From: Schlesneria paludicola DSM 18645
GTDB taxonomy: Bacteria > Planctomycetota > Planctomycetia > Planctomycetales > Planctomycetaceae
Direction: 5' to 3'
Assembly (NCBI RefSeq): GCF_000255655.1
Contig: NZ_JH636437.1
Span: 353 to 64,352, forward strand
Length of the DNA stretch: 64,000 bases
Positions within the stretch are counted from its first letter, which is position 1. The number at the start of each line of letters is the position of its first letter. Positions 15,870 through 24,787 of this stretch are shown piece by piece. The position numbers were made by a program, and so were the translations under genes. The notes beneath the pieces were generated by a model. The model ran no database searches. It was not told the origin of the DNA and saw nothing but the letters and a program-made list of their open reading frames with translations.

Positions 15870-16238
15870 GTGGCCGATCGAAGTTGCAGGCTTTGCCAGA
15901 AATATTTGTTCGATGAAGACACCGGAAAGCCATCCTTGGGACGCGACGGTAAACCAATTCTACGCTCGATCTATGATGTACGAGGCGTGCCAACCTGCCC
16001 ACCGCTCTGCCGCACTCCCAAAGGATGTGCCAAAGGGACTCCGGAAACGTCGAAGTCACTCACCTCCCGGAACCGGCGATGCTACGAGCATTACTTGGAA
16101 TGCCGTGCCGTTGGCCAGTTTCCCGATGACCCTCTCGTCAGGCGAAATGCGGCCGTAATCCGCGAAGTCCTCGATCTCGCCGACAGAGCCCGAGAGATCG
16201 AGCAACACAATCTTCTGATGCAACTGGCGTACAGGTAG
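15870..16238 (+). CDS. Tail assembly chaperone, T portion of the G-T frameshift product
   Basis: The frame is in -1 relative to the G-like gene and is open upstream through the slippery site, so the natural product is probably a fusion of about 275 residues (15412-15831 plus 15831-16238). Independent initiation at GTG 15870 is possible but has only a weak AGG. The region is Cys-rich (RSCRLCQKY; VPTCPPLCRTPKGC; RRCYEHYLEC) and could bind a metal, followed by a helical C-terminus. The tape measure gene starts four bases after its stop. Binding of the tape measure during tail assembly is the expected role. Confidence 0.72.
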   Translation: MADRSCRLCQKYLFDEDTGKPSLGRDGKPILRSIYDVRGVPTCPPLCRTPKGCAKGTPETSKSLTSRNRRCYEHYLECRAVGQFPDDPLVRRNAAVIREVLDLADRAREIEQHNLLMQLAYR

Positions 16239-16242
16239 TCAC

Positions 16243-18507
16243 ATGCCCACACAAACAATTCGAGACGTCCTGATCAAGGTCGCCCTCGAAAATGGCAACA
16301 TGAAACTTGGCCCGGTCGACACTTCAGCGTTCGCGTCGGCTGTCGAGAAAGTGAGATCCGACTGGCAGAGTCTTGCTGCCGAAATGAAACGAAGCCCGCT
16401 GGAATCCACTTTCTCAGCAATTAACTTCGCTGCCTCCAACGCTGTAAGTCAAATCCAAAATGTCGAATCAGTACTCAATCGCACACGAGCAAAGAACTCC
16501 ATTGGAGCAAGTGACACGTCAGCGACCCAAACCGCTGCGAGAAACAATCAAAATGCGATGCGGTTCGCGAACCAGAACATGCAAACGTCCGGGCAAAACA
16601 ATGGGCAGGGCTCAATCAAGATCGGAATGCCTCGCTATGGACAGAGTGTTCGGGATCGAGCCTCTGAATCGGCACAGGCTTCCATCAAATCAACACAAGA
16701 ATCAGGCTTACTGAGTGGAGCAGCAGACAAAGACCTTGAAAGACTTCAGGCACAACTTGAAAAGCGAGCCGCCATGCTGATTCGCGAACAAGATCGTGAA
16801 TCAGCAAATGGAGAACGAGCGGCTGAACAGGAAAAAAAACGCCAGGATGCACTGGCCGACAGGGCTGAACAAGGCGCGATGCGCATCGCCAAAGGGATTG
16901 GATCGCTCATTGACGGAAGCAGCAAGGCATCTTCCGAATTCAGTCGCATGCTCGAATCAGTCCAAGCGGCATACAACATTGGCAAGGACATCTCCTCCGC
17001 AATTCATTCGGTAGCAGGATCGAGTGCAAAGCCAACGTCTTCGGTTGGCGCCCTTCCAACTGCTGCAGCGCCAAACACGCAGGCGTCGACGAGTGCCGTC
17101 AGTGACCTGGCCTCGGCAACGAAAGGAGCAGCGTCAGCGAATGGACTGCTTTCAGCATCAACTCTCGGACTTACCGCGGGACTTGCGGCTGTTGCACTTG
17201 CAATCAAAGGCACAATTACATTGCTCGAACAGGCACGTGACACAAATCAGGCCTACGCCCAGTCGGTTGCAGACGATGCGGTCCGATCAGTTGGATATCA
17301 ATCCAGAAAAATGCTTCGAACAAATGAGGAACGACGCGCCATAGCTATGGAACGCCCTGACACTTCCGAGCAAGAACTCGCTGGCGTGCAGCTCCAGCAG
17401 AATGAGGAACGCGAAGCGAACATACGAAGAAAACAGGCTGAAGCGAGAAAATCCGGAATGAGTGAAGATAGAGTCGCGGAAATCCGCACTCGCGACGAGA
17501 CAGAAGGTCGTCAACGACAGTCTTTGCAAATCATTAGTGGTAAGCGTGAATTCCTCGAGCAGCGTATGAAGGATGTTAAAGAGGCAAGAGCCGCACTTGA
17601 TGATCCTGCTACAAAAGACGTCATGCAGAGCACCCGTGATTCCGCGAGCGGTGCCATTAAATCTGCTAAACAAACTCAATCAACGACAATTCTTGGCACG
17701 CTCGGAAAGGGTTTAGCAGCACCGCTCGGAGGATTAGTCAGTGAAAACTGGATCGATAACTCCACTGGAGGTGTCTCATCGCACAAAGCAGAGAAGTCCA
17801 AAGAGGACACGCAAGTCGCTTTGATGAATCTCGAAATAGGCAAACGAGACGAAACGTCACAAGTTGCTGTACAAAAGAAACAACTTGCAGAAGACGAGCT
17901 CAAGACAAAAAAGGAATATCTATCCGCACTCGTACAAGAACATGACACGACTAAAAATATTGTACAAGAAGCGAGAAAGAAAGCAGAAGTTGAAGAGAGT
18001 CGAACACGCAATGCGATGTTGTCATTTGGCTCACTCGATCCAGGATCGCAAGCACAACTCAGAATCATTAATGAGAAGAGCAAGCGAATCGACGAACAGC
18101 AGCGACGTAAAGACGCTGGCGAAGACGTCAACGTGGAGCAGTGGACACACTTCGAGTTGCAAACAGGATTTGGAAAAGGCAACAAGAGAATTGATGCCTC
18201 AATGAACCGCCAGAAACAAGAAGATGCGAAAAAATCAGGAATTTTCGACGACGACATTGCAGAAGTTCAGCAACTCCACAACGACGCCGAAACATTGGCG
18301 ACAGAAGCAAAGCCTCAGCAAGACGCAATTCGCGACGAGATTGACAAACTTTCGGGTGAGATGAAGCAGTCTGCTGGTGACGTTGTCGAAGCGATGAAGA
18401 ATGTATTTGGTACTAAGCAGGCTCTTGACGAGATTCGCAATCGACTTGACGGACTTGAGTCACAAAACAGGCTAAATGAGAAGGTAAGAGGCAACTACTT
18501 CTCTTGA
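16243..18507 (+). CDS. Tape measure protein
   Basis: This is a 754-residue, mostly helical protein rich in Gln, Glu, Lys and Ala, with long coiled-coil stretches (for example AEQEKKRQDALADRAEQGAM and EAQARKKQ-like segments). One hydrophobic patch (about residues 300-330, STLGLTAGLAAVALAIKGTI) is typical of tape measure proteins. It follows the chaperone pair. Tape measures set tail length and pass into the cell envelope on DNA injection. By known length scaling it would fit a tail of moderate length, which is inference. Confidence 0.85.
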   Translation: MPTQTIRDVLIKVALENGNMKLGPVDTSAFASAVEKVRSDWQSLAAEMKRSPLESTFSAINFAASNAVSQIQNVESVLNRTRAKNSIGASDTSATQTAARNNQNAMRFANQNMQTSGQNNGQGSIKIGMPRYGQSVRDRASESAQASIKSTQESGLLSGAADKDLERLQAQLEKRAAMLIREQDRESANGERAAEQEKKRQDALADRAEQGAMRIAKGIGSLIDGSSKASSEFSRMLESVQAAYNIGKDISSAIHSVAGSSAKPTSSVGALPTAAAPNTQASTSAVSDLASATKGAASANGLLSASTLGLTAGLAAVALAIKGTITLLEQARDTNQAYAQSVADDAVRSVGYQSRKMLRTNEERRAIAMERPDTSEQELAGVQLQQNEEREANIRRKQAEARKSGMSEDRVAEIRTRDETEGRQRQSLQIISGKREFLEQRMKDVKEARAALDDPATKDVMQSTRDSASGAIKSAKQTQSTTILGTLGKGLAAPLGGLVSENWIDNSTGGVSSHKAEKSKEDTQVALMNLEIGKRDETSQVAVQKKQLAEDELKTKKEYLSALVQEHDTTKNIVQEARKKAEVEESRTRNAMLSFGSLDPGSQAQLRIINEKSKRIDEQQRRKDAGEDVNVEQWTHFELQTGFGKGNKRIDASMNRQKQEDAKKSGIFDDDIAEVQQLHNDAETLATEAKPQQDAIRDEIDKLSGEMKQSAGDVVEAMKNVFGTKQALDEIRNRLDGLESQNRLNEKVRGNYFS

Positions 18508-18679
18508 CACGATCTAATGCCAATCTGACATCACGTCTATTTCCGTGAAGGAGGCCGCAAGGCAACATTTGACGGCATCTATTCGCGGTAGTTTACAGGC
18601 TATTGACTTTTTCTCTGAATCATTTCTGACGTGCTGGCCAACAACTCGAGAAACGCCATATTGATGGACCGGATCGAAC

Positions 18680-19423
18680 ATGACTCAATTCATTTTTGGA
18701 AACTATGCACACGCACCAGATAGCGTTGCATTTACAGGTTTGACTCGGACATATATCGACGCGCCCAACGGTAAGCACAAGCTTTTACGATTGCAGATGA
18801 ACTGCAAAGGAAAGTTAATTGGTAGAGGCCCAAATCCACGTGCGGATCTTTTTGGTCAGCTGAACTTTCTGCAGGCCGCCTACTCCGGCGGTGGCGGACA
18901 AAACGCGCGGATGATCGACGATAATGGCGGCACGATGTTCTTCCTGGACAATGGTTTGGCAATCGGGGGTGTTGTCGTCACAAATCCTGTCAGCCACGAA
19001 GAAATTACGGGTGCGGAGAGTGTGACGTACCTGCGTTACACATTTGGCTTGCAGGCAGATTTTTTCTTCGCAACCGGTGCTGAAGTACTCAATTTTCAGG
19101 AAACGGTTAGCTTTTCAGATAACTGGGGCCGGCCACTATGCGTCGAACGAGTCCCTGCGGTTGGTCAACCGATTATTCAGCAAGTGACTGAAGCATCGTT
19201 TTATCACGCAACTCAGTCGGGCTCGATGACGACGGTTGGCCCCAATCCGGCTCCGATGGATCCGCTTTGGCCAAATAACCTGCGCGGGCAAGACGGCTCA
19301 GTCAGTGTGAGCTACGACTCGCCACTTATGATTCGCGGAGTTCCTGTCGAGTACTCCGTCAAATGGGCATATCAATTTGTTTCAACAACGCCGCTTGTTG
19401 GGCTACCAAATATAATGGGGTAA
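18680..19423 (+). CDS. Probable distal tail protein
   Basis: This is a 247-residue, beta-rich protein that follows the tape measure, where distal tail proteins are usually encoded. It contains GLTRTYIDAPNGKHKLLRLQ, VVVTNPVSHEEITGAESVTY and MIRGVPVEYSVKWAYQFVST. No signal peptide or enzyme motif is seen. The family is not recognised and the name rests on order. The 172-base gap before it has no gene. Confidence 0.55.
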   Translation: MTQFIFGNYAHAPDSVAFTGLTRTYIDAPNGKHKLLRLQMNCKGKLIGRGPNPRADLFGQLNFLQAAYSGGGGQNARMIDDNGGTMFFLDNGLAIGGVVVTNPVSHEEITGAESVTYLRYTFGLQADFFFATGAEVLNFQETVSFSDNWGRPLCVERVPAVGQPIIQQVTEASFYHATQSGSMTTVGPNPAPMDPLWPNNLRGQDGSVSVSYDSPLMIRGVPVEYSVKWAYQFVSTTPLVGLPNIMG

Positions 19424-19426
19424 CTG

Positions 19427-20680
19427 ATGACAACAAAACGATGGCTAGGAACGGCCGTGGCAATCTCGGACGTCTGGGCGGTTTCTCTTTCCGGAACCGT
19501 CACGAGCCAAACATACTCGATCACGATCAACGGCAAGTCAATCACTTATACGGCGAGCGGAACCGATACCGTCGGGTCGGTGCTGGGTGCTCTCATTTCG
19601 GCGTGGAACGCCAGCTCGATAGCGGAATTCATGGAGTTGACTGCGACCGGCCTTCCGTCTGCCGGACCATACACATCCTTGCGGCTGACGGGTGTAACGG
19701 CAGGCCTGCCGTCAACGATCTCCGCCTCGACGACTGGTGGTGCAACATTTTCGATTGCGAACACCGTTCCCGCGACTGGGCCTAATGACTTCAAAAACGT
19801 TCGGAACTGGTCAGGCGGAGTCGCCCCCGGCAGCTCTGACCATCTTGTTTTTGATTCTGGATCCGTCGCGTGCCTCTACGGGCTCAACACGACTTTGACG
19901 GGCGTTTCCCTGACGATTCAGTCAGGCTATTCCGGAACGATTGGTCTCCCCGCCATTCATGGTAATTCGACTTCTTCCTCGACATATTCAGAGTATCGGC
20001 CACTAGCACTCACATTGGCTGGCGGGACGGTGGTGATCAATAGCCCCGCCATCAATCGTTGCAATTTGGCATTTGGGGCCAATCTGACCGATCTCCGCAT
20101 TCTCGCGACTGGTCGGCGAATCGACAGCAGTGTCCCCGCAGTTCTAATCGTTGGTGGTGACAGTTCGAGCGTTCTCAATCTCGTATCAGGCGATGTTGGG
20201 CTCGCTTTCTACGACGGAGATACCGCGACCTTTGGAACCGTCAATCAGACGTATTCATCAAATCAGAGCTCCGACACCAGGCTCACCTGCGGAAGCGGCG
20301 TCGCCCTCACGACGATCAATAAGTCGGGTGGAACGCTCAGTATCAGCAGCAACCTAACGACCCTCATCCAGGGTCAACGGGGTGGAGTGACAACGATTCA
20401 TGATGGTGCAATTGGGCTATTAGACGTGCAGGGCGGCACGATCATCGTCAATACCACTGGCACGATCGACACGATTGATGTCGCGAACGATGGCGTGGTG
20501 AACTTTGATGGTGATCCTCGCCCAAAAACCGTGACGAATCCAATTCAATGCTTCGGCGAAAAATGGTCCATTCTCGACAATCAGAAGGTTGTCAATTCTG
20601 GCACCCTGACCGTACAGCTCAATCGAGGCGTGGCGATGAACGCTCAGCACGGTGCGGGAAGTCTGGTCGCTTTGACATGA
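19427..20680 (+). CDS. Beta-rich tail fibre or spike-like protein
   Basis: This is a 417-residue protein rich in Ser, Thr, Gly, Asn and Val. The N-terminal part (SQTYSITINGKSITYTASGT) looks like a tail-protein Ig-like or baseplate segment. From about residue 120 repeating short strands (SLTIQSGYSGTIGL; TLAGGTVVINSPAINRC; VQGGTIIVNTTGTIDTIDVA) suggest a parallel beta-helix. Such folds occur in phage spikes and receptor-binding proteins. It starts four bases after the previous stop. No catalytic residues for a depolymerase can be assigned. Confidence 0.6.
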   Translation: MTTKRWLGTAVAISDVWAVSLSGTVTSQTYSITINGKSITYTASGTDTVGSVLGALISAWNASSIAEFMELTATGLPSAGPYTSLRLTGVTAGLPSTISASTTGGATFSIANTVPATGPNDFKNVRNWSGGVAPGSSDHLVFDSGSVACLYGLNTTLTGVSLTIQSGYSGTIGLPAIHGNSTSSSTYSEYRPLALTLAGGTVVINSPAINRCNLAFGANLTDLRILATGRRIDSSVPAVLIVGGDSSSVLNLVSGDVGLAFYDGDTATFGTVNQTYSSNQSSDTRLTCGSGVALTTINKSGGTLSISSNLTTLIQGQRGGVTTIHDGAIGLLDVQGGTIIVNTTGTIDTIDVANDGVVNFDGDPRPKTVTNPIQCFGEKWSILDNQKVVNSGTLTVQLNRGVAMNAQHGAGSLVALT

Positions 20681-20695
20681 GGTCATCAAACAATC

Positions 20696-22603
20696 ATGCC
20701 GCTTCAAGGAATCGTCAGCTATCCCGGGATTCATCAATGGGAAAGCTTCTCATTGACGGATATCAGCGGAATCAGCCCATCGACGGCAATCATGGATGTC
20801 TATCCGCAGGACGAAATTCCTGCCGCCGAAGGTGATCTCGTCATCACCTATGGTGATGTCACGTTGACATTCAAAGACTGCAAAATTGATTCGGCGAACT
20901 ACGTTCGTGGATCGGGCGGAAAAATCATTCAGGTTGCCTTCTTCGACGAACGCTGGAGATGGCAGTTTTACGACATCTCGGGAAGGTACAATTTCAAGTT
21001 CGTCAAAGCCTTCTATCCACAGACTGACGCCCAGTTCTTTGGACAAGCGGCCATCGGCTTGGTCGACACAGACCACGAAAAAACACCACAAGAACTCGCC
21101 ATTCTTTGCATCAAAGCAATGGGCTATTCCGCCAGCGCGTGGGACGTTTCCGCACTGCCCAACGATGCCCGCCCAGAAGTGAACTGGGTCGCCGCAAATC
21201 CCGCTCAGGAGCTAACTCGCCTATGCGACAGCCTCGGATGCCGAATTGTGCCAGTCAGATCAAAAGGCCGTTGGAAGATCGTTTCGGCAGGGGAAGGGCG
21301 TGAACTTCCGGAGAACTACCCTTACGAAGATCCCTCGAACGGAATCGACCCTGCTGAGATTCCAAATTGGATCAAGATTGTCACCGGCCCGATCCTCTAT
21401 GAATCGCGGATCGAGTTGTCTGCTGTGGGAAAAGATGTCGACGGACGTTGGAAAGCGCTTAAAGATCTATCGTACTCAGTTGTTCCTGCAAGAAATCCGT
21501 CCGATCTGACGAAGCTCACTGGAACCGACAAGAACCCATTTCTTTATTGCGACCCACAATTCTCAAACATCTCGAGAAAACGCGTCCGCCAGACGGACAA
21601 CTCGTTGATTGCACCGATCGAACTCGCGACGCAAACAGTCTTTCGCGCATTTGCCATGACCGAGAAGCCAGCAAACCATGACACCAATGACCGCGGTGAA
21701 CCAACGATTCGAATCCCGGGGCTCGAAGGGGGAGCCGACGTTCGGCAGATCGTGCTTACGGACAAGCTTGTTCGTCCTTATATCGATCCTGATGACAATA
21801 CAGTCCATTATTTGCCCGCCTTCGTCGAAGGCACATTCTGGAATAACTTTCGTAACGCTCTCGACAACTATCCGTTGGGTACACGCATCGATCGTCCCTC
21901 TGCCAACTACGGCGACGGACTCGATGACGTCGTCACCTTTTCACTATCCCTGGATGAAGATTCTCGGTACTCGATGATCACTTTTTCTCAGCAAATGCTG
22001 TACAGCATCGAGGCTCCGCCGCCGCCGGGTACCAGTGGTTCAAATATCGCCTATGTCACGGCGCTTCCACGGCTATTTTATCACGCGGCCGTACACATTC
22101 GTGAGCCGAAAACCTGGGCAGTGAAACGTTACACCATCGCGCGATGGGTCGGAAATGGGCCGAAGCCTAAGGGTGCCTCTCCCGACGATATCGGAGCCGT
22201 GAGCAAGACGGTCATCAAAGAGGATATTCAGCCCTTTTATCGCGGTGTCTATTCCTTGAGTGGCGAGCTGGTGGACACCATCAACAACATCGACACAGTT
22301 CGTCGACAAGCCGAATACTACATCAACTCGTTAATCCCCACGTTCGAGACCAAAGCCAACTCCACGCGGACTTACGTCGGAATCTTTGGCATCGATCTCG
22401 ACGGCCAGATCCAACAGGTCACCTACAAGATCGACAAGGGCGGTGCGAGTACGATCGCCAGCGCCAATACTGAGCACAACTGGCAGATTCCTACCTACGA
22501 TCAGCGAAGGCAGCGGGATGCGCGCAAGAATCCCGAGAACCGCGCATCGGTCGCGAAAGAGCTGGAAATCACGCTGCGTCAAGGAGGGTATCTTCCGCAA
22601 TGA
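20696..22603 (+). CDS. Large tail tip/baseplate hub-like protein
   Basis: This is a 635-residue protein without membrane segments. Early beta-rich parts include FFDERWRWQFYDISGRYNFK. CIKAMGYSASAWDVSALPND and ANPAQELTRLCDSLGCRIVP resemble the domain succession of siphovirus tail-tip hub (Tal-like) proteins. A late VDTINNIDTVRRQAEYYINS may be a helical hub segment. The final ATGA overlaps the next gene. A role in receptor attachment and tail-tip opening is inferred from size and position. Confidence 0.58.
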   Translation: MPLQGIVSYPGIHQWESFSLTDISGISPSTAIMDVYPQDEIPAAEGDLVITYGDVTLTFKDCKIDSANYVRGSGGKIIQVAFFDERWRWQFYDISGRYNFKFVKAFYPQTDAQFFGQAAIGLVDTDHEKTPQELAILCIKAMGYSASAWDVSALPNDARPEVNWVAANPAQELTRLCDSLGCRIVPVRSKGRWKIVSAGEGRELPENYPYEDPSNGIDPAEIPNWIKIVTGPILYESRIELSAVGKDVDGRWKALKDLSYSVVPARNPSDLTKLTGTDKNPFLYCDPQFSNISRKRVRQTDNSLIAPIELATQTVFRAFAMTEKPANHDTNDRGEPTIRIPGLEGGADVRQIVLTDKLVRPYIDPDDNTVHYLPAFVEGTFWNNFRNALDNYPLGTRIDRPSANYGDGLDDVVTFSLSLDEDSRYSMITFSQQMLYSIEAPPPPGTSGSNIAYVTALPRLFYHAAVHIREPKTWAVKRYTIARWVGNGPKPKGASPDDIGAVSKTVIKEDIQPFYRGVYSLSGELVDTINNIDTVRRQAEYYINSLIPTFETKANSTRTYVGIFGIDLDGQIQQVTYKIDKGGASTIASANTEHNWQIPTYDQRRQRDARKNPENRASVAKELEITLRQGGYLPQ

Positions 22604-23466
22604 ACTTTGTACCACTCAACCCCAAAGTCGGCATGACGATCCAGAACGATTCCGGTGAAGCCATCCCACCCCGTTCGGTCGTTCAGGTCACATCGGTCAC
22701 AACAGAGCCAGCGACGGCAACGCAAGAGTCGATGATCGTCGCACATGTCAAGAAGTACGCGGGCTCCGCTTCGGCAGGGCCGATCATGGTCACGGGCGGC
22801 TTCCTCATTCGTGATAGACAGCAGGGGAAGGGCTATTTCGATCAATTTATTTACGCCTCTGTTGACGACTCGCTCACACCCGCCGCGGGAACGGAGTACG
22901 GCCCGACGCCCGGTTCATGGACCGTTGGAAGTGGCGGAACGGGATTTATCGCTTGTGGCGATGACGGCAACTCGGCTGTACCGGCGATGTCCCTGTTCTA
23001 CCGTGCCCCCGCATCGACCCCCTCATCTGAAGGTGGCACGACCACTGGTTGCGGGTGTTGCGAATGCTTTGATTGCGTGACGTCCGCGGAAGCCATCGTT
23101 GGCGGATGCCTCGCCGCTCCGAATGGTGCGGCGTTCTCCTACAACGTGAGCGGGCTTGCTTATCCAAGCTATCCTGAGGCGGCCGGAGCGTTCGTTGTGA
23201 AGTACGGCCTCCAGACCACGGCGTGCGGCTCAAGCAGTAGTTCGTCAAGTTCGTCGTCGTCAAGCAACAGCAGTAGCTGCATCTGGACATCTTGCATCAT
23301 CTCGATTACGCGAACGGACCCGAGTTCATCGAGCAGTTCATCATCTTCGTCGAGCACTGGCCCCCAAACGGGTCAATATCGGTACAGACTCGACATGAGT
23401 GTGAGCACGCCAACATTGAAGCTGGAATTCGTTTCCGGAACCGACGTCGTGGGGTTGGGCTGGTGA
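22600..23466 (+). CDS. Ser-rich, Cys-rich tail accessory protein
   Basis: This is a 288-residue protein starting in the ATGA overlap with the hub gene. The first 130 residues are beta-rich and contain VKKYAGSASAGPIMVTGGFL and YFDQFIYASVDDS, similar to phage capsid- or fibre-decoration domains. A cysteine knot-like block (GCGCCECFDC) follows, then two serine runs of 12 and 11 residues encoded by mixed AGY and TCN codons (23230-23277 and 23323-23355), and a C-terminal strand segment. The Ser runs may be flexible linkers or O-glycan acceptors. It opens a row of related genes that ends with a glycosyltransferase. Confidence 0.6.
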   Translation: MNFVPLNPKVGMTIQNDSGEAIPPRSVVQVTSVTTEPATATQESMIVAHVKKYAGSASAGPIMVTGGFLIRDRQQGKGYFDQFIYASVDDSLTPAAGTEYGPTPGSWTVGSGGTGFIACGDDGNSAVPAMSLFYRAPASTPSSEGGTTTGCGCCECFDCVTSAEAIVGGCLAAPNGAAFSYNVSGLAYPSYPEAAGAFVVKYGLQTTACGSSSSSSSSSSSSNSSSCIWTSCIISITRTDPSSSSSSSSSSSTGPQTGQYRYRLDMSVSTPTLKLEFVSGTDVVGLGW

Positions 23467-24029
23467 TCTACCGAACGGACGACACATTCGATGCCAGATG
23501 CGCCTCACGGTTTCAGATCGTGGATGCGCACGACGTGAAGAATTCGAACGGGGTGAGCTGCGTGGTGTGCGCGACGCCCGTTCAACCCGCGGCAGGCAAT
23601 CCGTGTGAATGCAACACCTGCTGGTTTCGCGTCGAATGGCCTGGAGCGGTCAACAATTTCGGAAATCCGCTCTGCGACAATCGATACCACCCCGGTACGT
23701 ACGATCTGGCGTATCACTACGATCATGGACTCTGTCACTACTACTGTTACGCCGTGCCTACAATTGGTCGTTCAATCTACATCGAATTCAACCCAATTCT
23801 CGATATCGACAATTATTATGAATTCCCTACGGTGCGATTCTGCTTCGACTTATGCCTGTCTTGGGTCTACTACAAGATCAGAGGCACGTTTAACTGTGAA
23901 TACAATTCATTTGAATTGATGCAAGGCGGAATTTACGACTGTAATTCGGTTCGCGCTGTCTGGCCGGAACAGATCGTGCTACGTGGCATCCCGTGCCCTT
24001 CAAGTTCCTCTTCAAGCAGCATGGGATGA
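23463..24029 (+). CDS. Cys-rich paralogue 1 of the tail-tip family
   Basis: This is a 188-residue protein from GTG 23463, which overlaps the previous stop (GTGA). The N-terminus has FDARCASRF, then GVSCVVCATPV, then PCECNTCW, a motif series shared with the genes at 24033 and 24788. The rest is beta-rich with many Tyr and Cys (HYDHGLCHYYCYAVPTIG). It ends in a Pro-Cys-Pro and seven-Ser tail. The cysteines suggest disulfides or metal binding after release. The exact role is unknown; a receptor-binding part is plausible. Confidence 0.6.
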   Translation: MIYRTDDTFDARCASRFQIVDAHDVKNSNGVSCVVCATPVQPAAGNPCECNTCWFRVEWPGAVNNFGNPLCDNRYHPGTYDLAYHYDHGLCHYYCYAVPTIGRSIYIEFNPILDIDNYYEFPTVRFCFDLCLSWVYYKIRGTFNCEYNSFELMQGGIYDCNSVRAVWPEQIVLRGIPCPSSSSSSSMG

Positions 24030-24032
24030 TTC

Positions 24033-24776
24033 ATGGCGTATCAGATCTCATTCAAAGCTACACCACAATTCAACGCTCTCTGCTCATCCAAGCTCACAGC
24101 AACCAGTCGAGCGGACTGGCCGAAACCCGAGGCGGCGGCGTGTACGATCTGTGTGACGCCGGTGAAGCCGTTGAGTCTTTGTTCATGCACGACGCAACAG
24201 AAAAGCTTTGGTTTTTGCCTATTGATTAAGGGGGCTGCAGCCAATCCTTTCCCATCCCCGATGGAGTGCTCCCCTGGCGTATTTGACGCTCCACCACTGA
24301 AGTACGCGCCGACATACATTCACATGGAACGTGGAACGATGGTTGGGTCGCCATATCCAACTTACTGCCCATACCAGCCCGTGACAACGTGCTCTTACGT
24401 AGGCGGACCAAACGGTGGCTTCGAGTATATATCTGGAATGTGGGAATCATTTTCATGTACTCCATCGGGTGGGCGATATTCGGGGCGCGAATTCCCGAAC
24501 GGAATTCTGACGGTGACATGGAGCGCGAGCACGTCCTGCAGAAACGCTGGGTATTTCGCGCTCAACTACGAAGCGTCAACTACCTGCGATTCTCCATTCA
24601 TCAAATTTACGTTTCTTGACGGTACGTACACCTCAATCGAAGGTTCGTATCCTTACCTCGGCGGACAAACGACAACAGCGTTTCCATGTGATGGATCGGG
24701 AGCCTTAGACGACGAGCCGCTATACACAACGAAGATCTATTTCCCTATTGGCGACCCGATGATTTTCGATTGCTGA
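24033..24776 (+). CDS. Cys-rich paralogue 2 of the tail-tip family
   Basis: This is a 247-residue protein. The N-terminal motif is recognisable but diverged (FNALCSSKL, then ACTICVTPV, then LCSCTTQQ). The rest is a separate beta-rich, aromatic region (YCPYQPVTTCSYVGGPNGGF; YSGREFPNGILTVTWSAS) ending IYFPIGDPMIFDC. There is no serine run. A shared N-terminal module with different C-terminal parts looks like attachment to a common base with variable heads. Confidence 0.58.
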   Translation: MAYQISFKATPQFNALCSSKLTATSRADWPKPEAAACTICVTPVKPLSLCSCTTQQKSFGFCLLIKGAAANPFPSPMECSPGVFDAPPLKYAPTYIHMERGTMVGSPYPTYCPYQPVTTCSYVGGPNGGFEYISGMWESFSCTPSGGRYSGREFPNGILTVTWSASTSCRNAGYFALNYEASTTCDSPFIKFTFLDGTYTSIEGSYPYLGGQTTTAFPCDGSGALDDEPLYTTKIYFPIGDPMIFDC

Positions 24777-24787
24777 GAAGATTCTAC

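Noticed and set aside
17676-18257. 193-residue Ser/Cys-rich antisense frame in the tape measure
   Set aside because: Serine- and cysteine-rich content comes from reverse reading of Glu/Lys/Gln codons; no supporting start site.
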